DNA of 64,000 nt from Diadema setosum (taxonomy: Eukaryota; Echinodermata; Echinoidea; Diadematoida; Diadematidae): positions 2,137,709-2,201,708 of the forward strand of contig CM067062.1 of assembly GCA_033980235.1 (NCBI GenBank), given 5' to 3'. The first letter of the stretch is position 1, and every line of letters begins with the position of its first letter. The notes under the pieces were generated by a model. The model had not been told where the DNA came from, made no database searches, and worked only from the letters and a program-made list of their open reading frames with translations. A program made the position numbers and the translations under genes. This document shows positions 38,686 through 50,986 of this stretch, piece by piece.

Positions 38686-41049
38686 AAACAAAACAACATA
38701 CGTAAAGATATACACAAACATATGAATTATGCAGGTATAGAGAAAAAGAAAATGAAAATGTTCACGTCTGAATACCTTTAAACTCTGAAATTGGGCACGT
38801 TGAGTGTAGAAACAAAGTTTAAAAGAGTTATCAGAAGTATTTTCATTTGCACAAGATAGTACTGACTAATATCAGTGTAAATAAACATTTTGATTTTATC
38901 AGGAGTGGGTAATTATGCACTAGAATTTAAACCTACGATGGTTACAGCGGAGCTACTTTAATAATCTAGTTCCATTTATATAACTATACCAGTAGTTGGC
39001 AAAATGAGTAATTACTCAGAAATATATTTTAGCAAGTAAATTTTGATTCAACATGATATATAAGAGGGAGACTATTTCAAATCTACATCACTGATAAACT
39101 TCTCTCTTTAGCATAACAATTTATTATATTCAAAATTGGCGCAGGTGTGTTATTACACATTATGACAAAGTTGCCTTCCCATGTAAACGCAACAAGGGAA
39201 ATATATACATGTAGATAGAGAGATTTCACGATCTTGGCGTCTGAGAGAGAGGGGGAGAGAGGGGGGAGTGAGTTTATCACGTTATATCGTTTTCAAGGAA
39301 AGAATATCTCTTTAGTAGAAGGCACAATGGGGAGAAGAAACCGCGGGAAAGATTTTGATCCTAGCAACTTAATCTCAGTTTACAGGTACAAAAACCTTCA
39401 AGGAGGCAAATACTCATCACAAAGAAAGAAAGACAACGGTAGCAGGTGGACTGAAGGAATAGAAATAAAAAAGAAATGGTTGCTTAGTTGTTGTTGTTGT
39501 TTTTTCTGTCTTTATTATTGCTCCTTTTCTCTTTCTCTCTGACGCCAAGATGGCAAACTGCAATGTATATTTCTCGCAAGCTAAAATGTATACTTGGCAT
39601 GTTTTTATTGGTGATAAGAGCCACAAAGGAGCAATTATAACCGGAAGGCATCCTCTTCATGGAGGCTTCGTGATGTTGTAGTCAACACCAAGGACAGTGA
39701 ACTATCAGCTTACTTCTTTCTTTGTTGTTCGGTAGTTCAAACACAACCATATGTACGCAAGTTGTTTTTGTGTATCAGTGACACCATCATTCCGAGGTTG
39801 ATGACTGTAGAAGTTAAGGATTACAAATATATGTGTATATATATATGTATCTATCTATATATATATATATATATATATATACACGTATTAGAGAGAGAGA
39901 GAGAGAGAGAATAGACAAAGAGAAAGATTAACATGAAAGAAAATAAACATGACTCTTGTTGTTGTAAAGGAAGGCTTTGGAAATGCGGTTCTTTTTGTAA
40001 GAATGGGATGTCGATAAAGATGAAAATCGATTTTTCGCCAAGATGCTACAAAGTGGCTAAGCTTTCTAACATCATAACCATATTCACATAAAATGGAGAC
40101 TAATCATCATATTCAAGAACACATCGTTATACTTGGTGTAAGTGCCGATGTATCAACTCTTTAGTACGTTGTACTACAGCAGGAGAAAAAAATCCGTCAG
40201 TTTCCGGTGATTCAATCACACATATTTCTTTGTAATAAGATACTAAAAACATGATGTCAGCTTCTGATACTTATACAATAATTTTGTAATAACAATAATG
40301 AAAAGACAAGAGACTTGATAGATTTAGAGTCAGGGAAACCCCTCTAAAGATGATACAGTTTCTTTTGATGAGCTGTCCCTTTGTCAGTGGTGTTGAAATG
40401 TGTTTTTTTAAGTGATTTCGAAAACCAGTACTACAATTATGACAATGTTGTGAATTGTTGTGAGGGCAAATTAGACATAATACGGAAATGCCGACACAAC
40501 AACAGCAAAGCCGTATAAACGTATACTTAGAGAGTAAAAAAAAACCAACACCTCTAGTCTTAAAATATGCTCAAATAAGTAAAAACATTGATCACACATA
40601 TGGATATAGATACGATGCATAAGATATGATGTATTATCATCATTTTCATGCAATTTTATTTGTTATATTTTTCAATGAGGAATAGATAAATTGTAGCAAA
40701 ACGCTATTACATAGCTTGGATGTACAATGAACTCAGATAAATATACAACATGATGATCGACTCATCCGGATTTAAATAATTTAAATGATTTAAATGATTT
40801 CCAAAATGTCTTCAGAAAAGCTGGACGATGAAGCAGTGAAGCAGTCAGATCAAGGTATATGGATTGTGTTCTCTTTTCTACCTCCCTCTTATTTTCTCTC
40901 TCTCCGTCATTCTCTCACATTCTACACCTCTGCAATCTATCTCTCTCTCCCCCTTCTCCTCCCCTTTCTCCCTCTGTCTCTGTCTCTCTCTTTCTATCTC
41001 TCTTTCTTTATCTTTCACTGTCTCTCTAGCACTTCATCTGCCTTTCCGG

Positions 41050-41480
41050 CAAGATTGATTGAACATTAGCCTGATGATCATTACACGGGCGGGAATGGAG
41101 TGGGTTTGGGTATAGCTTGCCATAGTTGGATAGTCTGCTCACTTGTGGAATGGCGATGAGGTATGGCTAACAAGCTCGTTTTCCTCTCATGAACGGTACA
41201 CGGTATAGGCAGGTAACCTAGAGAAGGGGGAGAGAGAGAGAGAGAGAGAAAGATCTGGGAATCCGGGGAGGACGTAGGAAGCTGTTGTCACCAGCCGCCG
41301 TGATCCAGCGTCGGTTTGCAGTTAATATCCGGCTCAGCGGAGTGCGTCCCGCGGGAGGCTTAAAGTTCATGTTTTATTGCCTTCCTGGGCCAATAATTGC
41401 ACAGAGCACGATGCTTTCCCCCGGTGGGATGTTTGGCTTCATGCTTCCTACGGGCTGCGACGGCGAACAAAAGGAATAGA
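41050..41480. other. Unique CpG-rich island
   Basis: A GA tract (41228-41250) is followed by about 200 bases of the most CpG-dense unique sequence in this region, including CCGCCGTGATCCAGCGTCGG and CCCGCGGGAGG. A 64-codon plus frame crosses it but has no recognisable content. A promoter, enhancer or non-coding exon is possible. Confidence 0.25.
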
Positions 41481-42729
41481 GCAAAATCATTACTCCCCTT
41501 TTTCATATTTTAATCTCTTCTGACTTTTTTTTTTTTGGCGGCCCATTACTCTGTGTAGGTAGTTATCGCAGTGCATCATGGGAAGTCCCAAGAAGCAATA
41601 CGCACATTGCACTTTTTATGGGTGACGACCTTCATAGTTGAAAAGATCATTTGATTCACTCTCATGAGGCAATATCCACAACAGCAGATTCTATTTAGAT
41701 CTTGTTTCATCACTTGTTTTGCCAAATTTGTGAGAATTAAACTGGAGTGAGTGTTTTTCACGTCGTCTTGAATAAACACATGCAGAAGAGTGAAAATATA
41801 TTGGAAAAAGCACTCACTTCTCGTCTGACATAACAGCTAATTTGATACTTACTTTGAGAGCTGCTATTCTAAGACGAGGTTCAGATTAATCAGTTCAAAC
41901 TGCGTGGGGTTTTCAAAATAAAGGTACTGCAATGACGTCACAGTCAGAGCCTCAACAGTGCAGACGAGGAACATTAAAGATGGAATTATCATTTTATGGA
42001 CAATTTATCCTCGAGAACAAGAACTTATGAAGAGACATGTTTAATGAAGAGATGGGGTCATTTAGCCTTAATGGTCCTGCTGAAAGGCCAAACAAGTTTG
42101 CTGTAATGGCTAATAGAATTTAATGACGGCATTTTTGAAATGTCATTCTCTGGATACAGACAAGCTCACTCTTTTTAAAGGTCGGATGAAGAGATGAAAT
42201 CATAACAAAAAAACACACACACGCACAAAAGACACACACACAAAAAAAAAAACCCACAAGACTATGTGGAGAAATATACACAACTTTTTAAGTTGTCTCG
42301 AACAATATGGGTTTAGTGGCAACTTTACGCCCTTATTATTCTCAACCGACGATGTGTATATTTCTGGTAACCTAACAACCACCTTTTCTTTCTCACCATT
42401 TCCATTTCTTTAATGGCTGACGGTGATGATGTGTGATTTCCATGACGGAAAAGGTTTGTGAATCAGAGTTGTATCTGCAATCAAATCTCGTCGGTCTTTT
42501 AACAGATCCTCTCACAGCAAGCAACTCACGTTTGAAATGTTTAGTTAAGAAGATTTTCGACACATGTAACTACAGTCGTGGGAGAGCTTAATTTAGTCCC
42601 CTTTTTTTTTACCAAAATCTGCAATTGATTAGTAACGTCATTCTAAGTCACAAATAGCTTGAAACAAGCAATAAAGAATTTAAATGTTAAATAGGTGTCC
42701 GTGTCCAAATTTGCATGTATCAGCGTTCA

Positions 42730-43104
42730 TTAAAGGGACTATACAGTACTGGTTGAGGTGAGGATTCAGGTTTATAACATTTTTGGTGAGATAATGAGAC
42801 ATCTCTTATGAAATATGAAAGAGCATGTAATTTCAATAGATATTCAACGTTTATTTCATGAAAATTGACCTTGAAATGGCTTACATATCCAAAAAGTGAA
42901 TAAAATTGACAGGCCACGATTATTAGGATGACTTTGTTTTACGTTGTTTTTAGATATCTCAGTGATTTCAAAACAATTTTCATCAAATAAACTTTTGATT
43001 CCCCTTACAATTGTATGCTCTTTAACATTTCATAGAGTGATTTCTAAATATTTTGCAAATTGTTATAAGCTGAATCCTCACCTCATGATCCAGTACTGTA
43101 CAGA
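42730..43104. mobile_element. Hairpin MITE family A, copy 2
   Basis: The left end TTAAAGGGACTATACAG (from 42730) is followed by TACTGGTTGAGGTGAGGATT. The right arm ends CTGAATCCTCACCTC... CAGTACTGTACAG. The two arms align over about 170 bases, including GAAATATGAAAGAGCAT against ATGCTCTTTAACATTTC. TTAA is kept on the left only; the right boundary is degraded. It belongs to the same family as the copies at 23.1 and 50.8 kb. Confidence 0.75.
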
Positions 43105-43489
43105 AGAAGAAAATTTCTGCTCAAGTTGCTTATTGCAAATGTCTTCCTGCTGGGATACCGAAAATGGAATTTGAGTCACCGAATTCATGTCCAAATAGAT
43201 CAAATTCTAAGAGCTCAACATGGAAAACAATTAAGTACAGACTCGTCCGCCAAATATATCGTGATTAAAAAAAAAATCACTGTACACTCTAAACACTGCA
43301 GACACAACAGGAAATATCTTTAAGTGGGTAAGTTTTATACAGTTGTTTTGAAGGAACATATCTCCACGGGATGTCGCACCTGATATTATTCTAAACTTTG
43401 ACTTCCTTCATAGGCAGTAAGAATCCTGGCGATGTTTGGTTATATAAATAGCTATACGGGGAAATCAAATCAAACGAGCAATGATATCG

Positions 43490-44025
43490 TGGTATAGAGG
43501 AATGCCTCGTCCAATGCACAGACTTCATGGGCAAAGCACTTTTTCCAGCGCCCTCATCGCTCGTACACAGCAATGTTCCTCTCCACAGTTTTCTGAGCAA
43601 ACCTGACAGGAGAGAGAGAGGGAGTGTAAGAGAGAAAGAGAGGGAGAAAGAGTGGAGGTACGAATGATAGAAGAGAGAAAAAAGGCATTATGCCGACGCG
43701 CTAACGGCTTTCGGCGGAGACTCCCCGCATCTTGCCCGCCAAGCAACCGAGTGAGAGGCTGCAACTGGCGACAAGAATTAGGTTCTATTGGCAATAGACA
43801 GAACGATGGAATCGGATTGTGAATCGTAGCGTAATTGCTCATATCAAGAAGGATTTCAGTCGCTTTGTAAGCTGATAGAAACTATTAGAGATTAGAGGCT
43901 TAAACATTGGTTCTTGTGTTGAGTCGTGTTGTATGTGTGTGTATGTGTGACACGAGCAGTTTTCTATGCCGGTAAAGCCGCGTCTTGACAAACTGAATTA
44001 GCGCACTGACGAGGGCGGCTCAGCC
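43490..44025 (+). promoter_or_regulatory. Putative promoter / 5' UTR region of the signal-peptide exon
   Basis: This is unique, CpG-richer sequence directly upstream of the candidate exon, broken by a purine tract (GA-rich, about 43608-43680) and a short GT run (about 43930-43948). An ATTGG (inverted CCAAT) lies at about 43786-43790. No convincing TATA box is seen within 100 bases of the ATG, so a TATA-less start is likely. The transcription start cannot be placed from sequence alone. Confidence 0.3.
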
Positions 44026-44152
44026 ATGGATTGTGGCGCTGTGGGTCCGGGACATATCGTTGGGAAAGGCAGACACTCCAAGATGAAACTGATAAATTGG
44101 ACTTTCCTCGTCTTTTCGTCCGTCGGCCTTCTGCTGGGAAATTTACCAAATG
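44026..44152 (+). CDS. Candidate first coding exon encoding a signal peptide; rest of gene not found
   Basis: The start codon lies in a near-ideal Kozak context (cagccATGG). An in-frame TAG at 43999-44001 shows that the frame opens inside this exon. The exon ends at a perfect GTAAGT donor (44153-44158), leaving phase 1, which is usual for signal-peptide exons of secreted and type I membrane proteins. The 42 complete codons give a polar stretch (residues 1-19), then Met20-Lys21 and a hydrophobic run (Thr26-Gly38, including FLVF and GLLLG) ending in NLPN. This is a signal sequence, or a short signal anchor if the second Met (44083) is used. The flank is CpG-richer than its surroundings. I could not recognise an in-phase second exon in the remaining 20 kb, so the first intron is probably long. 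The family is unknown; the exon carries only targeting information. Confidence 0.5.
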
Positions 44153-45569
44153 GTAAGTGTCTCTACGAAAGGTGTCTCTTTTTTTTTTTTACTTGCCTCA
44201 AAATTCACTTTTGTCATAGCTCTTAATGTTCTTAATTCATTATATTAGCATGGCGGTCTAGTCTTCTGTCTATTCGCAACAGTATAATACAATATACCAT
44301 TTTAACCTCACAGTGGAATACAGTGTTTATTGAATTTTCTAAAAGAAAAAAAAAAGAATGATAAACTGAAAAACAACAAATCACAACAACGCACATATCG
44401 CCACACCTGAATCTATAGATTTGCGCGGTCCGCCGTCTGTCTACTCAAAGTATTATTGTATAACGTCGGGAAAGAAGGCGCAAGCGTCAGGCAATAAAGC
44501 CAAATGGCAGCTCGCCGATTGTGCAATATTACCACCAGAGTATGTATACGACGTAGCATAACCAAAGCCTCTAAGCGTTGAGTGAATGTTCATCTTGTGA
44601 ATGAGAATAATCAAATACACCCTTAATGAATAATGCACATAATTTAAACAAGACTTCACGCTATCCGCGATTGTACGGAGATGTTTACCACTCCGAAAGG
44701 TAGCCGCGCTGCACAAATCCATTCAATCGCATTTGGAGGCAACCATGTAAATCGGCAATGACGCGGAACGGCGCAGAGTGAATATCAGATCGGTGTTGCA
44801 GGTACATTGCAAAAATCTTGTCAGAATCAAATCTAACACTTTGCCAAAGTGAAATCTCTTTAATTTCCGGTAAATTATCTCTTTCTCTTTCTTCACCCCC
44901 TTCTCTCTCTCTCTCTCTCTCTCCCTTTCTCCCTATTATATCTCCCTATATGTTAACCTTAACCATTACTGTGTGTATGACGTGTGTTAGGTCTAAGACT
45001 TACATAGGCCCTATCATGTGAACATGAATAAGATTGTGTATGGGTGTAAGTGTGTGAGTGATTTTATCTTTTTAATAAAAAATTCCATAGATATTAAAAA
45101 GAATAATAAAAGTTTAGAACCTATAGGTATGTCATCATGTTTGATATTCCAATGCTTGTGTGAGTATGTGTGCATGTGTAGTCAGTGATGATACTTTAGA
45201 AAAACAACAACAACAAAAAATAAAGGCAACATATATTTTACTTGGATCGCACTAATAGTCTTTTGTTCAAATGAGTGTTATGACATGTAGAAAATCAGAT
45301 ATTTCATCCATCTTCCAAGATCAGCGAAAGTCACGTGTCTTGGGACTGCGTTTTTCTTTTGTTAATTTTCTCTTGTCTTTTAATCTCTACATCTTCTTTC
45401 CTTCCTCATTGTTTTATGTACATTTCTTTTTTTTTTTACCTTCATTCTCTCTACGTCCACCGTTCATTTGTTTTTTGTTTCCTTCTCTTCTCTTCAAGCA
45501 ATATTGACAGTCGGGTCACAGCCATTTTAGCTCCGAGGGAGACAGATGTTTCTAACAGATCCTAGGGGC

Positions 45570-45596
45570 GCACAGTAATTACTTTGTAATTATGGG
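45570..45596. promoter_or_regulatory. Perfect inverted homeodomain pair
   Basis: TAATTAC (45576-45582) and GTAATTA (45586-45592) form a perfect palindrome around TTT. It lies about 1.4 kb downstream of the candidate signal-peptide exon, within its presumed first intron, in unique GC-richer sequence. Confidence 0.3.
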
Positions 45597-47343
45597 CCCC
45601 TTGCAGACTGCGTGGCGTGTATTAATCTATGTGGGAATTAAACACAAGTTCCTTCAAAAGCGTAGACACATGCAGTGTGTGTAGGTGCCCATGTGTGTGC
45701 CTGTCTGGAATTATTATTATGATTTAATAAACATATACGTGCCTGTGCTGAAATTAAACACTCAAACATTGATGTGAATTAGTTTGAGTTTCTCCATTAT
45801 TCCTCGTTTGCAGAGACAATCAACGTTTCTAACGTGTCTGTTTTCACATCTTGTTAAGATAACACTTTTTTTTTTCCTCCGGAAAATGAACCATATAATA
45901 TTGTGCAAGGTTTACCTCTGTGCCGAGTACTAGTCACCTTTTGATGAATGAGTGATTTTCCCCCGATGATACAACTTCAACAGTTATGTCCCAGGATCAT
46001 CGCTGGCCCTTCATCCCCCCCCCCCCCCACTTTCCTTGAATTTCAGTTCTTCCTTTATGATTTTACACTGGCTTCGAAGATCTGCACATTGGGAATACCT
46101 ATACTATAATCATTTTACAACCATTCTCCAACAGCCGCTGGCGATAAAGCACGCACGGCGTATATATAATGAGACAAAAAGCAGAACTACTACCCCTGCA
46201 AGGAACCCCATGACACCAACGCAAGCTCACAACCCCTCACAACAAGCTCCCCCACCCCATCCTATGCTGCTCACCCCTACCCCTTCCCCCCCCCCCCCAT
46301 CTCCATCATCGGTTACAACAACATCACGATAGTCACCTGTCCGCGGTCAAATATCGATCGATTCCCAGTAACCAATATCATGTATCTCATATCACAGGGT
46401 GGGAGATCGACGAGGAATTTCGTTGTGGGGGGGGGGGAGAAATTTGAGAAGTTTTTCTTTTTCTCCCTTGCTTGTTGCACGATCGTTGGTTACTGTCCTG
46501 TTGTGCAGTGATTTGCTCTAACCGTCCTCCGTCTTTCCAGAAATTTCTTTCCACCGTCAAACTTTCGATAAATTTCACCAGTAAAAAAAAATAATGATGT
46601 CTACTACAACCGGAGTTGGTGAGTGTCATAATGGCCATCAAGTCAGAGATATCACTGCACCATTCTTGGAGACGAAAATTGATTCTTTTTTACTTAATTT
46701 CTCACCTTGAGCGCGATACTGAAGACATGGGGGAAGTTCATCAAGTGTGAATTAAACTAAACTGAATACAAAACATCACCATTGCACTGTTCTCTATCTC
46801 TGTTTATCTCACACACCAGTCCATTTTCCTTTTCGTCTGTCCTTTTATTTCAACTCTCTTTCTCTCTCATTCTCTTCTGATGAGAAAAAAAAACCCTCAC
46901 CTAATTGTGTCTGTAATAATTCAAAACGCTGACGCGAGTACTTTCGTGTAAAAGTTTAACAGAATCTCATAGGTTTACTCGGTGATATTCATAATGCTAG
47001 GAGAATATTAAGTTTGCTTTCAAAACGCGCCAACACAGAGACCACCAGACAAGAGAGGAGAGCACACACTCCTAAAGAGCGGGATGTTCGAGCAGACGAC
47101 AGCTATTTTGACGAGCTCATGCTCAAGCCGCGCCAAGTTATCACAGCTTTTCCACATTAAACTTTTTTTCCCCTACTAATATTTTGTCGCCAAACACGAC
47201 GATGTCTCACGAGCTTTAAGCCCACTTGACGTCACTTTTTATGCCTTTTTTTTCCATCTTTGTCGTTGCCATAGTTGAGGCTCTTTCAAGCAAAATCCCC
47301 TTGACACATAAACACACATAAATAGCACATTTACATGTCCGCA

Positions 47344-47344
<1 letters not shown>

Positions 47345-47391
<47 letters not shown>

Positions 47392-47403
47392 AAAACACAC
47401 ACA
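47345..47403. repeat. (CA)n microsatellite
   Basis: About 21 CA units with a short diverged end. Confidence 0.95.
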
Positions 47404-47605
47404 AGGCAGAAGGACGCTTCGTTCCAAATCCTCAAGTCTGCCCTAATTGAATGGTTATCCCTTTATTTGCTTTTACACAGCTTTATTGCATCACTGTGCT
47501 TCAATTCAAGTGCGTATTTATCTACCACAGATGGACTCGCCGGCCTGCCTCCTTCAGTCTCAGTTCTAAGGGAAAACTTTCCTCTAAGTTCATGTATGAC
47601 AGGTA

Positions 47606-48123
47606 CACTGCAAAAAGTCCGATGTTAAATATGAAACGCATAGCTGGTGTTAAATTTTCGGTGCTTATTTGCGGTTTTAGATTCACACCTCCGGGTGTCA
47701 CTTCAAAATAATTATAAATTGTTTTTTTGAAAAATTACTTAGTGACTGTTCTTCTTGTTTATTTTGAACTTCAACAAGACGATCGATTATTTTCCTAAAA
47801 AGTAATTGATTTTTGAAAAAAAAAGTGAAAACACATTTACACCATGGTCTCCTATTGACACTGGGCGGTGTTATACCATTGGCATAAACACCAGCAATAC
47901 CAATTTAACACCATGCAGTGTCATTGTTGAAATAGCACCAGCGTAGTGTCAAAAATATCGCCAGCTACAGTGTCAACTTAACACCACGAAGTGCCAGGTG
48001 AACACTTTTCAACACCATCAGAACATACTGTGTACACATGTGAATGTGTGCCTCTACTGATACTTGATCGGCGTAAGATTTATCATACATGGTGTTAAAT
48101 CTAACACCGATGTTTTTGCAGTT
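47606..48123. mobile_element. CACTA-like (EnSpm-type) non-autonomous element with internal repeat array
   Basis: The left terminus CACTGCAAAAAGTCCGATG is followed by TTAAATATGA. The right terminus GGTGTTAAATCTAACACCGA runs into TGTTTTTGCAG, the near-complement, so the TIRs are about 25-30 bases with the outermost bases eroded on the right. CACTG termini are typical of animal EnSpm/CACTA elements. The interior (about 47840-48025) is a decayed array of short units built on AACACCA and CAGTGTCA, such as subterminal transposase-binding repeats. No transposase frame is present. Confidence 0.6.
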
Positions 48124-48930
48124 TATCAAATCGTCATTCTGTGTTTCATCCATTGGGAACTAGAAGTTTAATAGGCCTGCCTTGATTTGAAATCACGATG
48201 CCATTATAATACGCATGACATTGAACATACTTCTTGGCCTGGGGCGGGGGTAAAGAAGACATAAACAAATGCATAGTAAATCATCATTCTGTCGAAGTCA
48301 ATCAAACAAACTGAAAGAAATTAATGGAGGATGTAACAACACAATAGGCATAATAATATCATTAAAATAATACGTTGACCTTGACAAGAATTATAAGAGA
48401 ACATGTCCGGCAAATGAGATTTAGACGTAGAACAAACATATATGAAGCATTCATATTATAAAGCTTTGTATTCAAACACTGACATTATTGCAATATTGCG
48501 ATAAGCAAAGAGAGGGGAACAATTTTTCATATTACACACGACCTTTATATCTGATTCGAACCTGTCATATAATATCAGAGTCCATCATAGACTGCCTGGT
48601 TTTACATGGTTGCCTCCCGTATGCTACTGCTTATTCCCAATATTCATTTATGTTAATACTCCATGTTGAGCAGTTGATATGTTATTTCTTTGATGTTATT
48701 CACTAACTCTTCTTGTACATTACATGCATGACTATTTTTACATTATATTTTCACTCACATACTATTGTAAAAATGCAGAAATCTAATCAAGTCGACTCCA
48801 AGTAACCTTTTGCCATGCTGGCAAAGAATACTATCCAACTCATGCAAAATTCAACCAAATAAAGCAAAGTATGGGCATACTAAACGAAGCGTGGAGTTAA
48901 TGAATTTCATTAAATAAAAAACCATTGTAA

Positions 48931-48959
48931 CGTACTAAAGGACATTGTTCTTTAGTACG
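48931..48959. other. Perfect 10-bp hairpin
   Basis: CGTACTAAAG (48931-48940) and CTTTAGTACG (48950-48959) pair perfectly around a nine-base loop. The loop word GACATTGTT recurs just downstream (48971-48979). Confidence 0.6.
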
Positions 48960-50818
48960 CCTACTTCAACGACATTGTTCTTGTTTTGATTTTTAGATTG
49001 AAAGCGTGTTTGACTGGACAAGTCTGCAAATTAAAACCGTTGCCATTTGGATTTTGACTGACTGCTTGAAAGAAATTGCATCAATGAGACAACTCATATT
49101 TTATGTTGAAAATTAGAAGTTTACTATTTTATATTACAATTAAGTTTTAATCCCCTTCCTTACCTGTTTGGCTCCCTACCTCTGATTTCTAACCCACCCC
49201 TTTTGTTGTTAATGTTCTGTGTCCCTAGCCCTCCTCAAACTGTGCTTATTGTGTGTAGTCCTTATATTGCTTTCCTACATATTTGTCATCTTGCTTCTGA
49301 CGAAGACTCTGCTAGGATCGAAAGCTCGGGCCTCTTCTGACTCCATTTTACTCAATAGGCTCTCCACTATTGGATATGCAGCTTTCGGCAGTTTGTTGTT
49401 GTTGTTGTTGATACTATGGAGTAAAGATTACTTTTACAGAATCGAAAGGATATCATTATTTGTACTGTTACACGATTAAACAGAATCGTGTCACTCGAAA
49501 CAGGCATCTTAGTACTCTAAAGATTACTATCCTTAATTTGACTGTAAACACTATCTTGTTTGTGTCCTTCTGTTGATTCTTTTGGTTATCCAGTACAATG
49601 CAACCGAATCTCACGTACCATATTGAAAAAACGATATGTAAAATGTTACAGCAAAATCAGTTTTCAGATAAATTTAACGCATTGTCAGGAGAAAATGACT
49701 GCGTTTCAACAAGTCGGCAACTGTCAATTACTTTAGTTTAATGTCTGGGTATCAATTGTACAGATATCGGGATACAACACTAGTTTTATACAAGGACCGA
49801 ATTAAGACAAGTTTTGACTTCTGCGCTCGTTTTGGCTGAGACCCAAAGAAGAAAACAGTATATAAGATAAAAGTTAACAAAACTGCAAATGTTACTGCGC
49901 AGCTATAAAGAAAAGAAAAAGAAATGGGGGAAAATATATGGAAGTCTTAGGCCAACGAAAAGAACTGCACATGGCCAACACGCCATTCGAGACGTTACTA
50001 TCGTTATAACCCACGTCGTGGTAGCGCTTTTCATGATCGGCAAACAAATCGGAGGAGTTGTTGATTATTTTGCCTAATAACAGAAAAAACAAAAGAGGAT
50101 ATCGAGAGAGGAGTAAGAAGGGCGGGAAACTCTTTCTCTTTCCTCCTCCTCCTAGTCTACTCTCCCTCCCTCTACTTAGTAGTCTCTCTCTCTCTCTCTC
50201 TCACTCTCTCTCTCTCTGAAGCCATGATAAGAGAACATGGGGATTGTATGAACCCAGCTGGATAAACACGATCGATCCAAACTCAGCCGCATGACATGCT
50301 TTGGATCGATTTATGTTCACGATCAGAATCACGAGTGCTCGCTCCTTTTTCTCCATCTTCGGTTTTCTTGTTGTCTCGTTAGAAAACAAAACAAAATGGC
50401 CTTGAGTGAGTAAGCACTTTCTAATATTGTTTTTTTTTTCTTTCTCTCCAACTCTGTTTTATTCCGCCTTGTCGCTGTGCCGCCCATATTGTTCCTCTTC
50501 CTTGTACCAGTGTACGCGTCTGTACTTTCAATATTAGTTTATCTTCTGTTTGATGCTATTCCTACGCCGCGATATGAAGCGGCACTCATCAGAGAATCGA
50601 AGAACAGGTGGTGTCGAATGTAAATCCAACAGAAGATCAAATAATGACGTAAACAAATCAGTTTTCAGCTGGCGCTGTGGCAGATATTGCAAAAGTGACT
50701 GTTGTAGCTTCAGTCCACTACATCATTTGTCATACTATACGTTCCTTGACTTAGCCAACAAATCTGTACGTGACGATTTGAATGCAAAGGAAACAAGAAT
50801 GCGTATCTACTAACTTGA

Positions 50819-50986
50819 TTAAAGGAATGGTACAATTTCGGTTGAGATAGGGCTTCAGGTTTCCAAGCTTTGAATTCCTCTTAGAACTGTATACTTTTTA
50901 ACATTTCATAAAGTAATTTCTAAGTATCTCGCAAAAAACATAAAATCTGAATCCTCACCTCAACCAATACCATGCCACCCTTTTAA
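50819..50986. mobile_element. Hairpin MITE family A, copy 3 (internally deleted)
   Basis: This short copy is bounded by TTAA on both sides (50819-50822 and 50983-50986). It has the left TIR (GGTTGAGATAGGGCTTCAGG) and most of the right arm (ACATTTCATAAAGTAATTTC to CTGAATCCTCACCTCAACC). Most of the left arm and the centre are missing. It gives the clearest evidence for the TTAA target-site duplication. Confidence 0.7.

Larger units (their letters stand above)
34120..41040. other. Gene-free, repeat-interspersed DNA
   Basis: GT, TA, CA and CT arrays, paired C runs at 35377-35403, the old 102-bp duplication and AT-rich unique DNA. A frame at 39234-39542 starts in a GA repeat and is not convincing. 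Confidence 0.5.
44160..47600. other. Presumed first intron of the signal-peptide gene
   Basis: Contains a balanced-composition segment (44460-44790) that may be regulatory, a CT run (44903-44925), the homeodomain palindrome at 45576, C14 and C13 runs (46015-46028, 46286-46298) and a CRE octamer (47227-47234). No in-phase exon is recognised. Confidence 0.35.

Noticed and set aside
39234..39542. 102-codon plus frame with MGRRNRGKDFDP segment
   Set aside because: It begins in a GA repeat and ends in a GTT/CT repeat. An AG-GTACAA boundary after the inner Met was considered as a donor but is weak and unsupported.
46030..46110. Second exon of the signal-peptide gene after the acceptor TTGAATTTCAG
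   Set aside because: The acceptor is good, but the phase required by the 44152 donor meets a TGA within five codons.
49297..49323. Second hammerhead ribozyme
   Set aside because: The CUGANGA and GAAA words are present, but stem II has mismatches, stem III has no partner and there is no UH plus stem I strand.
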